The translations under genes were made by a program, and so were the position numbers. A DNA stretch of 64,000 nucleotides from contig NZ_OUMZ01000005.1 in assembly GCF_900327775.1 (NCBI RefSeq), positions 124,001 to 188,000 on the forward strand. The letters run 5' to 3'. This DNA is from Roseovarius sp. EL26 (GTDB taxonomy: Bacteria > Pseudomonadota > Alphaproteobacteria > Rhodobacterales > Rhodobacteraceae). Shown here one piece after another: positions 17,205 through 25,235 of the stretch (the first letter of the stretch is position 1; the number at the start of each line of letters is the position of its first letter). The notes beneath the pieces are model-generated. The model was not told the origin of the DNA and searched no databases. It saw only the letters and a program-made list of their open reading frames with translations.

Positions 17205-17249
17205 TTTGTGTTCATAACCCGCGTACAGGCTGTACAGGTTGTACACAAA
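17205..17249 (-). repeat. 45-bp GTAC-array element, copy A
   Basis: Bounded by TTTGTGT at 17205 and ACACAAA ending at 17249, with GTAC at 17223, 17232 and 17241 (spacing exactly 9). Its reverse complement matches copy B (42346-42390) at 38 of 45 positions without gaps. It sits between ansA-type asparaginase and the FMN riboswitch. Confidence 0.8.
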
Positions 17250-17335
17250 TTTGGGTGGTTATCTGGGCTATCAGAACGTTCAGCGATGTAAATTCCCTAT
17301 TGTCGAATCTCCCGACTTCTAAGCATAGTAAACCT

Positions 17336-17478
17336 GTTCTCAGGGCGGGGTGAAATTCCCCACCGGCGGTAAGGGGCACGTGCCTCAAGCCCGCGAGCGG
17401 CCTTTTGATATTTCAGGAGGTGTCAGCAGATCTGGTGCAACTCCAGAGCCGACGGTCATAGTCCGGAGGGAAGAGAAC
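17336..17478 (+). promoter_or_regulatory. FMN riboswitch (RFN element)
   Basis: The outer stem GTTCTC (17336-17341) pairs with GAGAAC (17473-17478). Between them are the conserved RFN blocks AGGGCGGGGTGAAATTCCCC, ACCGGCGGTAA, and AGCCGACGGTCATAGTCCGG. Binding of FMN would lower expression of the lumazine synthase gene 83 nt downstream. The stretch after it has complementary pieces near the AAAGGAT ribosome site, consistent with translational control, which I infer. Confidence 0.97.
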
Positions 17479-17560
17479 GTCAGGGTTATCAGGGGCTTAT
17501 ATCCCTTGTCCTGTCGTCCTGCGCCTTGGGTGAAAGTGTCGATAGGAAAGGATTTGAACC

Positions 17561-17995
17561 ATGACACCCACCCGATATGCATTTATCAAAGCCAACTGGC
17601 ATTCCGACATCGTCTCCCGCGCACTTGACGGGTTTTGCGAACTGATCCCCCGCGAGCAGGTCGATGTCTATGACACCCCCGGCGCGTTTGAAATGCCACT
17701 TCTGGCCCGCGATCTGGCTGCTTCCGGCCAATATTTAGCCGTCGCAGCAGCGGCTTTTGTCGTGGATGGTGGTATCTATCGCCATGATTTTGTTGCACAA
17801 TCCGTCGTCGATGGCCTGATGCGCGCCGCAATGGACACCGGTGTTCCAGTACTCTCGGTGTCCCTCACCCCGCATCAATACCAAGAGACGGATCATCACA
17901 ACACCATATTTGCTGCGCACTTTGTTGAGAAAGGCCGCGAAGCCGCCCGCGCCGCACTGATGATGCAAAAGACCCGCGCGGTATTGGCAGCATAA
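17561..17995 (+). CDS. ribH2: 6,7-dimethyl-8-ribityllumazine synthase, type II
   Basis: Penultimate enzyme of riboflavin synthesis, condensing ribityl-aminouracil with dihydroxybutanone phosphate. It is 144 residues and resembles the RibH2 isozyme of Brucella and rhizobia more than housekeeping RibH1: start TPTRYAFIKANWHSDIV, middle DTPGAFEMPLLARDLA, and FVVDGGIYRHDFVAQSV. RibH2 genes are typically alone under an FMN riboswitch, as here. A classical ribBHG cluster is presumably elsewhere in the genome. Confidence 0.92.
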   Translation: MTPTRYAFIKANWHSDIVSRALDGFCELIPREQVDVYDTPGAFEMPLLARDLAASGQYLAVAAAAFVVDGGIYRHDFVAQSVVDGLMRAAMDTGVPVLSVSLTPHQYQETDHHNTIFAAHFVEKGREAARAALMMQKTRAVLAA

Positions 17996-18006
17996 ACAAA
18001 TACTTA

Positions 18007-18031
18007 GCACCAGCGTGATAGGCGTTGGTGC
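18007..18031. terminator. Shared terminator of convergent ribH2 and serB
   Basis: GCACCAGCG (18007-18015) pairs with CGTTGGTGC (18023-18031) with one G-T, and outer AAACAAA/TTGTTTA extend the stem, giving A and T runs on both sides for bidirectional use. Confidence 0.7.
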
Positions 18032-18038
18032 CGCTTGT

Positions 18039-18911
18039 TTAGGGGGTAACGAATTCGTCGCGCGTATATCCCTGAAGGTAAAGTAGCGCTGTCAGATCAC
18101 CATGATTGATCCGAATATCGCACTGCGCAGCAACGCTTTCTTTGGCGTGTAGGGCAACACCGGCCCCTGCGCGATGCAACATGCCCAGATCATTTGCGCC
18201 ATCACCAACGGCGATGACATCACTCTCATCAATGTCCAGCTTTATGGTGATTTCTTCCAAAGCCTGAATTTTTGCCTCGCGCCCTAAAATGGGATGACCG
18301 ACCTCTCCAGTCAGAGCATTATTTTTTGTTATCAAAGTGTTCGCGCGATTTTCATGAAAGCCCAAATCGTGGGCCACTTGTTGCGTGAAGGCGGTGAACC
18401 CCCCAGACACCAATGCCGCATAAGCCCCGTTTGCGCGCATTGTTTCCAAGAGAATTGCACCGCCCGCAGCGTGGGTGATCCGGTTGCGCAGAACGTCGTC
18501 GATGACTGAGACGTCCAATCCCTTGAGCAGCCCAACGCGTTCGATCAAGGCTCCATCAAAGTCCAATTCACCATTCATCGCCTGTGCGGTGATGTCTTTG
18601 ACATGGTCCCCAACGCCGGCCTCATCCGCCAGTTCATCAATGCATTCTTGATTGATCATGGTACTATCCATATCAGCCAGTAGCATTTTTTTGCGGCGAT
18701 TTTTAACAGGCTGAACAACCAAATCTACATGTTGTTTTTGCAAGTCTGCCCAGACATCCCAACGGTTTTCGGGAATAGTGGTAATGGAAAATTCGGCGGC
18801 TTCATCCGGGCTAAGCCAGATCACATCGCCTCCACCCCATGCATTTCGCAAGGCATCAATTAGTGCAGGTTCCAATGCACCAGCGGAGGTGATTAATGAG
18901 GCGATGTACAT
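18039..18911 (-). CDS. serB: Phosphoserine phosphatase
   Basis: Last step of serine synthesis, removing phosphate from phosphoserine. The protein has 290 residues of the HAD superfamily: nucleophile motif DMDST at 80-84, then SGGFTAF and the metal loop GDGANDLGML near residue 235. The N-terminal 75 residues form the ACT-like leader seen in alphaproteobacterial SerB. It is divergent from serC-serA, so all three serine genes cluster here with a shared regulatory region of about 155 bp. Confidence 0.94.
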   Translation of the reverse strand: MYIASLITSAGALEPALIDALRNAWGGGDVIWLSPDEAAEFSITTIPENRWDVWADLQKQHVDLVVQPVKNRRKKMLLADMDSTMINQECIDELADEAGVGDHVKDITAQAMNGELDFDGALIERVGLLKGLDVSVIDDVLRNRITHAAGGAILLETMRANGAYAALVSGGFTAFTQQVAHDLGFHENRANTLITKNNALTGEVGHPILGREAKIQALEEITIKLDIDESDVIAVGDGANDLGMLHRAGAGVALHAKESVAAQCDIRINHGDLTALLYLQGYTRDEFVTP

Positions 18912-19003
18912 GAGGGCGTGTTTCCGATCGTAGCCTTTTTCGTCGCTTTTCGCGATTCAATTGCCGCTATAGCGCCATTTCTGCACTTGCGAAAGAGCTG
19001 ACA

Positions 19004-19066
19004 GGGGCGTAAGCCCGTGAGTGGGACACCCCTCCCCAACGAGGGGCATTTATCTGGAAGGATACC
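19004..19066 (+). promoter_or_regulatory. Candidate serC-motif leader RNA
   Basis: Two hairpins directly before serC: GGGC-GTAA-GCCC at 19005-19016 with a GNRA-type loop, and CCCCTC (19029-19034) with GAGGGG (19041-19046), linked by GTGAGTGGGACA. An RNA motif named serC has been described upstream of serC in alphaproteobacteria, with two small hairpins near the ribosome site; this looks like it, but I cannot run a covariance model. GAAGGAT ends the leader. Confidence 0.55.
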
Positions 19067-20224
19067 ATGTCTGAGCTTAAGAAACCGGCGACGCGGCCGG
19101 CTAATCCGCGTTTTTCATCGGGCCCGTGCGCCAAATATCCTACATTTGATCTGAATAACCTCGCCAGCGCGCCTTTGGGGCGCAGCCACCGTGCGGCTGT
19201 GGGAAAATCAAAATTAAAGGCAGCCATTGAAGGCACGCGCGATATATTGGGGGTTCCAGAGGATTACCGTATCGGGATTGTGCCTGCCTCGGACACCGGC
19301 GCCGTAGAAATGACCCTCTGGAGCTTGTTGGGCGCACGCAAAGTTGAGATGCTGGCGTGGGAGAGTTTCGGTGCGGGTTGGGTCACCGATGTGGTAAAAC
19401 AGTTGAAGTTAGATGCTGAAGTGAAAACAGCTGATTATGGTCGCATCGTTGATCTGACGACAATTGATACCGACAATGACGTCGTCTTTACTTGGAACGG
19501 CACCACCGCTGGTGTGAAGGTTCCCAATGGCGACTGGATCAATGATGACCGCGCTGGGCTGACTATTTGCGATGCCACTTCAGCCGCGTTCGCGCAGGAA
19601 CTGCCATGGGACAAATTGGATGTCGTAACCTTCAGTTGGCAAAAGGTTCTGGGTGGCGAGGCCGCGCATGGGATGCTGGTGCTGAGCCCGCGCGCCGTGG
19701 AGCGGTTGGAAAGTTACACCCCACCTTGGCCGCTGCCCAAGCTGTTTCGGATGACCAAAAACGGCAAACTGAACGAGAGCATCTTTGAAGGCGCGACGAT
19801 CAACACACCATCAATGCTTGCGGTTGAGGATTACCTCTATGCGCTTGACTGGGCGCGCTCCGTTGATGGTCTGAAGGGGCTGATCGCACGTGCAGATGCA
19901 AATGCCAAAGCTGTGGATGATTTTGTTCAGATACACGATTGGATCGCAAATCTGGCTGACGATATTGTGACGCAATCCAACACCTCAGTTTGCCTGAAGT
20001 TTACCGATCCACGCATTTCGGATGGGGTAAGCTTCGCCAAAGCAATCGCTAAACGGCTTGAAGTTGAAGGTGTGGCTTTTGACATCGGGGCGTATCGCGA
20101 TGCTCCTCCGGGTTTGCGGATCTGGTGCGGTGGCACGGTTGAGGTTTCGGATGTTCAGGCTTTGATGCCGTGGATTGAATGGGCCTTTGAGGCTGAGATT
20201 GCCGCGCTCACCGAAGCGGCCTGA
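19067..20224 (+). CDS. serC: Phosphoserine aminotransferase
   Basis: PLP enzyme that transaminates phosphohydroxypyruvate to phosphoserine. The 385 residues begin with [13 protein letters not shown], the alphaproteobacterial SerC start, and contain the PLP-lysine region [17 protein letters not shown] around residue 190. The ATG follows GGAAGGATACC. It lies 60 bp before serA and is almost certainly co-transcribed with it. The proposed leader RNA immediately upstream suggests post-transcriptional control of the pair. Confidence 0.95.
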   Translation: MSELKKPATRPANPRFSSGPCAKYPTFDLNNLASAPLGRSHRAAVGKSKLKAAIEGTRDILGVPEDYRIGIVPASDTGAVEMTLWSLLGARKVEMLAWESFGAGWVTDVVKQLKLDAEVKTADYGRIVDLTTIDTDNDVVFTWNGTTAGVKVPNGDWINDDRAGLTICDATSAAFAQELPWDKLDVVTFSWQKVLGGEAAHGMLVLSPRAVERLESYTPPWPLPKLFRMTKNGKLNESIFEGATINTPSMLAVEDYLYALDWARSVDGLKGLIARADANAKAVDDFVQIHDWIANLADDIVTQSNTSVCLKFTDPRISDGVSFAKAIAKRLEVEGVAFDIGAYRDAPPGLRIWCGGTVEVSDVQALMPWIEWAFEAEIAALTEAA

Positions 20225-20284
20225 ATTTACAGTTGCGCGACCTCGCGCATCCTTTCCAAACATTTTCGATAAAGGACCAGAACC

Positions 20285-21880
20285 ATGGCTCCCAAAGTAC
20301 TCGTCTCTGATAAACTGTCTAAAACCGCTGTGCAGATTTTCCGTGATCGCGGCATTGATGTGGATTTCATGCCTGATGTTGGCAAAGACAAGGCCAAGCT
20401 GCGCGAAATCATTGGCCAATATGATGGGCTGGCGATCCGTTCGGCCACGAAAGTCACGCCCAAGATTCTTGAAGCGGCGGATAACCTCAAGGTCATCGCA
20501 CGTGCGGGCATAGGTACCGACAATATTGATAAAGAAGCCGCCAGCAAAAAAGGTGTGATCGTGATGAACACGCCCTTTGGCAATATGATCACAACCGCCG
20601 AGCATGCCATCGCGATGATGTTCGCCGTGGCGCGGCAGCTGCCCGAGGCCAGCGCTTCGACCCATGCCGGGAAGTGGGAGAAATCCAAATTCATGGGGGT
20701 TGAGCTGACGGGTAAAACACTGGGCGTGATCGGCGCTGGGAATATCGGTGGCATTGTTTGCGATCGTGCGCGTGCGCTCAAGATGAAGGTGATCGCATAT
20801 GACCCGTTCCTGAGCGAAGAAAAGGCCGATAAAATGGGCGTTGAAAAGGTCGATCTTGAAAACCTGCTGCCACGTGCAGATTTTATCACCCTACATGTGC
20901 CGTTGACCGATCAAACCCGCAATATTTTGAGCCGCGAAAACCTTGCCAAAACCAAAAAGGGCGTGCGCGTGATCAACTGTGCCCGTGGTGGTCTGGTTGA
21001 TGAAGAGGCATTGGCCGAATTGCTGAAATCCGGTCACGTCGCTGGTGCAGGATTTGATGTGTTCAGTGCGGAACCAGCCACAGACAATGCGTTGTTCAAT
21101 CTGCCGAATGTGGTCTGCACTCCGCACCTTGGCGCAGCGACAACCGAGGCACAGGAGAATGTGGCGCTGCAAGTCGCAGAGCAGATGTCAGATTATCTGT
21201 TGACCGGTGCAGTGAGTAATGCGCTGAACATGCCCTCGGTCACTGCAGAAGAGGCCAAGGTGATGTCGCCATGGATCAAACTGGCCGGGCATCTGGGGGA
21301 TTTCATTGGCCAGATGACGAATGAGCCGATCAAAGCGATCAACATCCTTTATGATGGTGTTGTCTCAGATATGAATCTGGATGCATTGACCTGTGCTGCC
21401 GTAGCCGGGATCATGAAATCAGTAAATCCTGAAGTAAACATGGTCTCCGCCCCAGTAGTTGCTAAAGAGCGTGGTGTTCAAATCTCAACCACTAAGCAAG
21501 ACAAATCCGGTGCGTTTGAAGGTTATATCAAACTGACGGTCGTGACGGATAAACGCGAACGCTCCATCGGGGGCACGGTGTTTTCGGATGGTAAGCCGCG
21601 CTTTATCCAAATCAAAGGCATCAACATCGATGCTGAGATTGGCGAGCATATGCTTTACACAACCAACGACGATGTCCCTGGGATTATTGGTACATTGGGT
21701 CAAACCTTGGGTGAAAACGGTGTGAACATTGCGAACTTCACTTTGGGTCGTGATGCCGCCGGAGGTGAGGCGATTGCCTTGCTGTATGTCGATGCACATG
21801 TGCCGCAAGATGTTGTCGCGCTGTTGGAAGGCACCGGAAAGTTCCAACAGGTTAAACCTTTGAGCTTCTCTGTTACCTGA
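20285..21880 (+). CDS. serA: D-3-phosphoglycerate dehydrogenase
   Basis: NAD-dependent first step of serine synthesis. Length 531 residues, the long form: substrate domain, Rossmann domain (LGVIGAGNIGGIVCDRARAL near residue 147), catalytic Arg and His regions (NCARGGLVDEEAL and CTPHLGAATTEA), an intervening ASB domain, and a C-terminal ACT domain (LYTTNDDVPGIIGTLGQTL) for serine feedback. It follows serC closely, and a long hairpin follows the stop. Confidence 0.96.
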   Translation: MAPKVLVSDKLSKTAVQIFRDRGIDVDFMPDVGKDKAKLREIIGQYDGLAIRSATKVTPKILEAADNLKVIARAGIGTDNIDKEAASKKGVIVMNTPFGNMITTAEHAIAMMFAVARQLPEASASTHAGKWEKSKFMGVELTGKTLGVIGAGNIGGIVCDRARALKMKVIAYDPFLSEEKADKMGVEKVDLENLLPRADFITLHVPLTDQTRNILSRENLAKTKKGVRVINCARGGLVDEEALAELLKSGHVAGAGFDVFSAEPATDNALFNLPNVVCTPHLGAATTEAQENVALQVAEQMSDYLLTGAVSNALNMPSVTAEEAKVMSPWIKLAGHLGDFIGQMTNEPIKAINILYDGVVSDMNLDALTCAAVAGIMKSVNPEVNMVSAPVVAKERGVQISTTKQDKSGAFEGYIKLTVVTDKRERSIGGTVFSDGKPRFIQIKGINIDAEIGEHMLYTTNDDVPGIIGTLGQTLGENGVNIANFTLGRDAAGGEAIALLYVDAHVPQDVVALLEGTGKFQQVKPLSFSVT

Positions 21881-21885
21881 TCAAT

Positions 21886-21936
21886 GCAACCGTCACGCGC
21901 CGAGGTCATGAGGCCGGTGCGCGTGACGGAACGTTG
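21886..21936 (+). terminator. Terminator after serA
   Basis: GTCACGCGC at 21892-21900 pairs perfectly with GCGCGTGAC at 21919-21927; flanking TGCAAC/GTTGCG extend the stem imperfectly. No strong T run follows, so it could instead be an RNA-stabilising hairpin. Confidence 0.6.
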
Positions 21937-22001
21937 CGATGGACCGATCAGGGCAATGTCAGTAGCTTTCGAATAACTTTTTTATTTCTGAGGATATCAC
22001 A

Positions 22002-23177
22002 ATGACAGATATTGTTCTGCTGGATGGCGCGCGCACAGCGATTGGCACTTTTGGCGGCTCATTGGCTGCAACTCCGCCAACGCAGCTGGGCGCAACTGTG
22101 GCCGAGGCCGCACTGGCGCGCTCTGGTGTTGCACCAGAACAGATCGGTCATGTTGTTTTTGGCCATGTGATCAACACTGAACCCAAAGACATGTACCTTA
22201 GCCGGGTCGCGGCGATGGCGGCCGGCATTCCCGATACGACGCCCGCTATGAATGTGAATCGCTTGTGTGGTTCTGGCGTGCAGGCGATTGTCTCGGCCGT
22301 GCAGTCCCTGATGTTGGGAGATGCGGATTTTGCTCTTGTCGGTGGCGCAGAAAACATGAGCCGCTCGCCCTTTATCATTCCTGATCAGCGTTGGGGCGCA
22401 AAGATGGGGGATATTCGCACGCTTGATATGATGCTGGGCGCGTTGAATTGCCCGTTTGGCACTGGTCACATGGGGGTGACTGCTGAGAATGTTGCCGCCG
22501 AGCATGACATCTCGCGTGACGCACAAGATGCGTTTGCTGTTGAAAGTCAAAGCCGCGCGGCCAAGGCTGTTGAGGCGGGCTATTTTGACAGTCAAATCGT
22601 GCCGGTAGAGGTCAAGGTCAAGCGGGACTTGATCCCGTTTGATCAAGATGAGCACCTGAAAGCTACAACAGTGGAAAAACTCGCAGGCTTGCGGGCGGTG
22701 TTCCAGAAAGATGGCACTGTGACGGCTGGTAATGCCAGTGGTATCAACGATGGTGCTGCAGCGATGGTTCTTGCCCGTTCCGATGCAGCCGAGGCCGCAG
22801 GTCTGAAACCTAAGGCGCGGATCATTGGGTACGCCCATGCAGGGGTACGGCCCGAGGTCATGGGTATTGGCCCTGTACCTGCTGTGCAAAATCTGTTCGC
22901 GAAAACGGGCCTGACCGCTGGTGATTTTGATGTCATTGAATCCAATGAGGCCTTTGCCGCACAGGCGCTGGCAGTAAACAAAGAGTTGGGATTGGATCCA
23001 GCGAAGGTGAACCCGAATGGCGGCGCGATTGCGCTGGGTCATCCGGTCGGAGCGACGGGTGCAATTATCACCATCAAAGCCCTTCATGAGCTGGAACGCA
23101 CCGGTGGTAAACGCGCATTGATTACGATGTGCATCGGTGGCGGCCAGGGCATCGCGCTGGCGTTGGAACGGCTTTAA
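22002..23177 (+). CDS. Acetyl-CoA C-acyltransferase (beta-ketothiolase)
   Basis: Thiolase of 391 residues that joins or cleaves acyl-CoA and acetyl-CoA. Catalytic residues are Cys89 in NRLCGSGVQA, His in ALGHPVGATGA near residue 348, and Cys in CIGGGQG near residue 379. The sequence resembles BktB-type enzymes of broad chain length more than PhaA, and no phaB is adjacent. It could act in polyhydroxyalkanoate synthesis, ketone-body or branched-chain metabolism. It ends 6 bp from the convergent pbpC gene. Confidence 0.9.
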   Translation: MTDIVLLDGARTAIGTFGGSLAATPPTQLGATVAEAALARSGVAPEQIGHVVFGHVINTEPKDMYLSRVAAMAAGIPDTTPAMNVNRLCGSGVQAIVSAVQSLMLGDADFALVGGAENMSRSPFIIPDQRWGAKMGDIRTLDMMLGALNCPFGTGHMGVTAENVAAEHDISRDAQDAFAVESQSRAAKAVEAGYFDSQIVPVEVKVKRDLIPFDQDEHLKATTVEKLAGLRAVFQKDGTVTAGNASGINDGAAAMVLARSDAAEAAGLKPKARIIGYAHAGVRPEVMGIGPVPAVQNLFAKTGLTAGDFDVIESNEAFAAQALAVNKELGLDPAKVNPNGGAIALGHPVGATGAIITIKALHELERTGGKRALITMCIGGGQGIALALERL

Positions 23178-23183
23178 TTTACC

Positions 23184-25232
23184 TTAGTCAAGCCGCACGG
23201 TCACCCGTGCGGCGCGGCCTTTTGCATCAATCACCGATATTTCGGAATATCCTGCGCTTAGTGCAGGCAAAGACGCCTCGCGTCGATGCTGACCGCCAAG
23301 CACCGGAATGCCATTTGCCATCCAGACAAAAGGCGGCTCTCCATCGCGCAGCTTGACCGGTAGCATGCCAGCATCAAGCGTGAGCCGTGCGCCGTTGGGC
23401 GGGAAGATCAACTTGGGCGCATTAGGGGATTTCTCAAACGGGGCATTGCGGCCGGTGAAACGACGCAAAGGCGCCGGAAGTTCTGCGGTCGACAAAAGTA
23501 ACGTCTCTGGCGGCGGTGGGGGTAACGGATCAAGCTCAGGTTTGAGGCGCTGAAATGCTTCGAATAATATCGGTGCGGCCAGATCACCACCGAAGGCACC
23601 GGGTAGTGGCGTGCCATCGGGCCTTCCGATCCAAACTCCGGCTACATGCATACCGTCAAACCCAATGGCCCAGACATCGCGATGGCCATAGGACGTGCCT
23701 GTTTTATAGGCCAACCGATTATGTGGTGCACCGGGCGGAGGCGCTAATCCGGAGAGAATATCGCTTACTTGCCATGCCGCAGAACGCGAGAGTATTTGCG
23801 CACCTTCGCGAGAAGTGTCGGCCGCCTGCCAGATCAATTGGCGGCTTCTCCCCTGATTGGCCAGCATGGCGTAAAGCTGAACCAGATCTGTGAGTGTTAC
23901 ACCAACACCGCCCAGTCCGATGGCCAAACCAGCCTGGTCTCCGGGCAATTGCGCTTGCACCCCGTTGCGACGCATCAAATCCATCAGATGCGCAGGGCCG
24001 ATCTGATCTAACAGGGCGACCACCGGAATATTGAGTGACAAACGTAGCGCATCAGCAACAGGCAGGACGCCGCGATATTGGCCGTCGAAATTCTGTGGGG
24101 TGTAAACGCCGAAAGAGAGGGGTCTGTCATCAATCAGGGTTTGCGGATGTGCAAGCCCACGGTCAAATGCCATGGCATAGATAAATGGCTTGAGCGTTGA
24201 ACCCGGGGATCGAACCGCTTGTGCCATATCAACATAGCCGCTGCGATGCCCCGCGCCGCTGTAATCTGCTGAACCGACCGAAGCCAATACTTCTCCAGTC
24301 TGGTGATTGGAAACAACCATTGCGATTGAGGCGGTTTTGGGCAAATCGCGCAGGGCGGATTTAGCTAAGGTTTCCAAGCTGCGCTGAAGCGAGCTATCCA
24401 AAGTCAGGTGGTGTCGTGTTTGGGTTGGTTGATTGCGCCGCGCCGCGTCAGCCATATGCGGGGCCAGTGCTGGGAAGGGCCTGCGGGTCTGCGGGAGGCG
24501 CTCAGATTGTGCCGCCTGTGCAGCACTGGGTGTCAGTACTGCGTATTGCGTCATCCGTTCCAGTACGCGGTTGCGCGCCAAACGGGCCGTGTCTGGCGAT
24601 TGATCCGGGCGGCGTGCAGCGGGGGATTGTGGCAGAGCCACCAAAAGTGCCGCCTCCGCCATGGTCAAACGGTGAGGTTCCTTGCCGAACCATGCCAAAG
24701 TGGCCGCGCGTACTCCTTCCAGATTGCCACCAAAGGGCGCATGAGTCAGATAAAGCCGCAAGATCTGATCTTTGCTGTAGTGCCGTTCTAACGCCCAGGC
24801 GACGCGCATCTGGCGCAGTTTCCCGGTCCAATGTCCTGTGCCACTGTTTTCTAGCAAGCGAGCGACTTGCATTGTCAGAGTTGAACCGCCCGAGATAACC
24901 TGCCCGTTGAACAGAGCCTGCCCGCTGGCGCGGAGCATGGCGACAGGGTCGACGCCCGTATGGCGGTAAAATCTCTTGTCCTCATAGGCGATCAGCATGT
25001 CGATGTAGATTGGATCAACTTGATCTGGCGAAACATGCAAACGCCAACGGCCATTCTCAACGGTATAGACCCGCAGCAGATTGCCGTTGCGATCACGTAC
25101 CTCGGTTGAGGTTTCAGACAGAACTGTTGGTAATTCTGTGGCCCTGACCCAGTGCTCATACAGTAGCTTTTCAGCTACACTGAGGGCCAGCAGTGCTGTC
25201 AGACAAAGAAGGATTCGTGCGCGCCTGGGCAT
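23184..25232 (-). CDS. pbpC: Penicillin-binding protein 1C
   Basis: Bifunctional peptidoglycan synthase of 682 residues. An N-terminal membrane helix (RILLCLTALLALSVAE) precedes the glycosyltransferase-51 domain with AYEDKRFYRHTGVDP and GGSTLTMQVARLL. The transpeptidase domain has the active Ser in SPGSTLKPF, then SLN and KTGTS, and a C-terminal BiPBP_C-like domain follows from about residue 590. The start lies 3 bp after the stop of the alpha-2-macroglobulin gene. That pairing is conserved in many proteobacteria, where PbpC is thought to repair cell wall damaged by peptidases that A2M traps. Confidence 0.95.
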   Translation of the reverse strand: MPRRARILLCLTALLALSVAEKLLYEHWVRATELPTVLSETSTEVRDRNGNLLRVYTVENGRWRLHVSPDQVDPIYIDMLIAYEDKRFYRHTGVDPVAMLRASGQALFNGQVISGGSTLTMQVARLLENSGTGHWTGKLRQMRVAWALERHYSKDQILRLYLTHAPFGGNLEGVRAATLAWFGKEPHRLTMAEAALLVALPQSPAARRPDQSPDTARLARNRVLERMTQYAVLTPSAAQAAQSERLPQTRRPFPALAPHMADAARRNQPTQTRHHLTLDSSLQRSLETLAKSALRDLPKTASIAMVVSNHQTGEVLASVGSADYSGAGHRSGYVDMAQAVRSPGSTLKPFIYAMAFDRGLAHPQTLIDDRPLSFGVYTPQNFDGQYRGVLPVADALRLSLNIPVVALLDQIGPAHLMDLMRRNGVQAQLPGDQAGLAIGLGGVGVTLTDLVQLYAMLANQGRSRQLIWQAADTSREGAQILSRSAAWQVSDILSGLAPPPGAPHNRLAYKTGTSYGHRDVWAIGFDGMHVAGVWIGRPDGTPLPGAFGGDLAAPILFEAFQRLKPELDPLPPPPPETLLLSTAELPAPLRRFTGRNAPFEKSPNAPKLIFPPNGARLTLDAGMLPVKLRDGEPPFVWMANGIPVLGGQHRREASLPALSAGYSEISVIDAKGRAARVTVRLD

Positions 25233-25235
25233 GGG

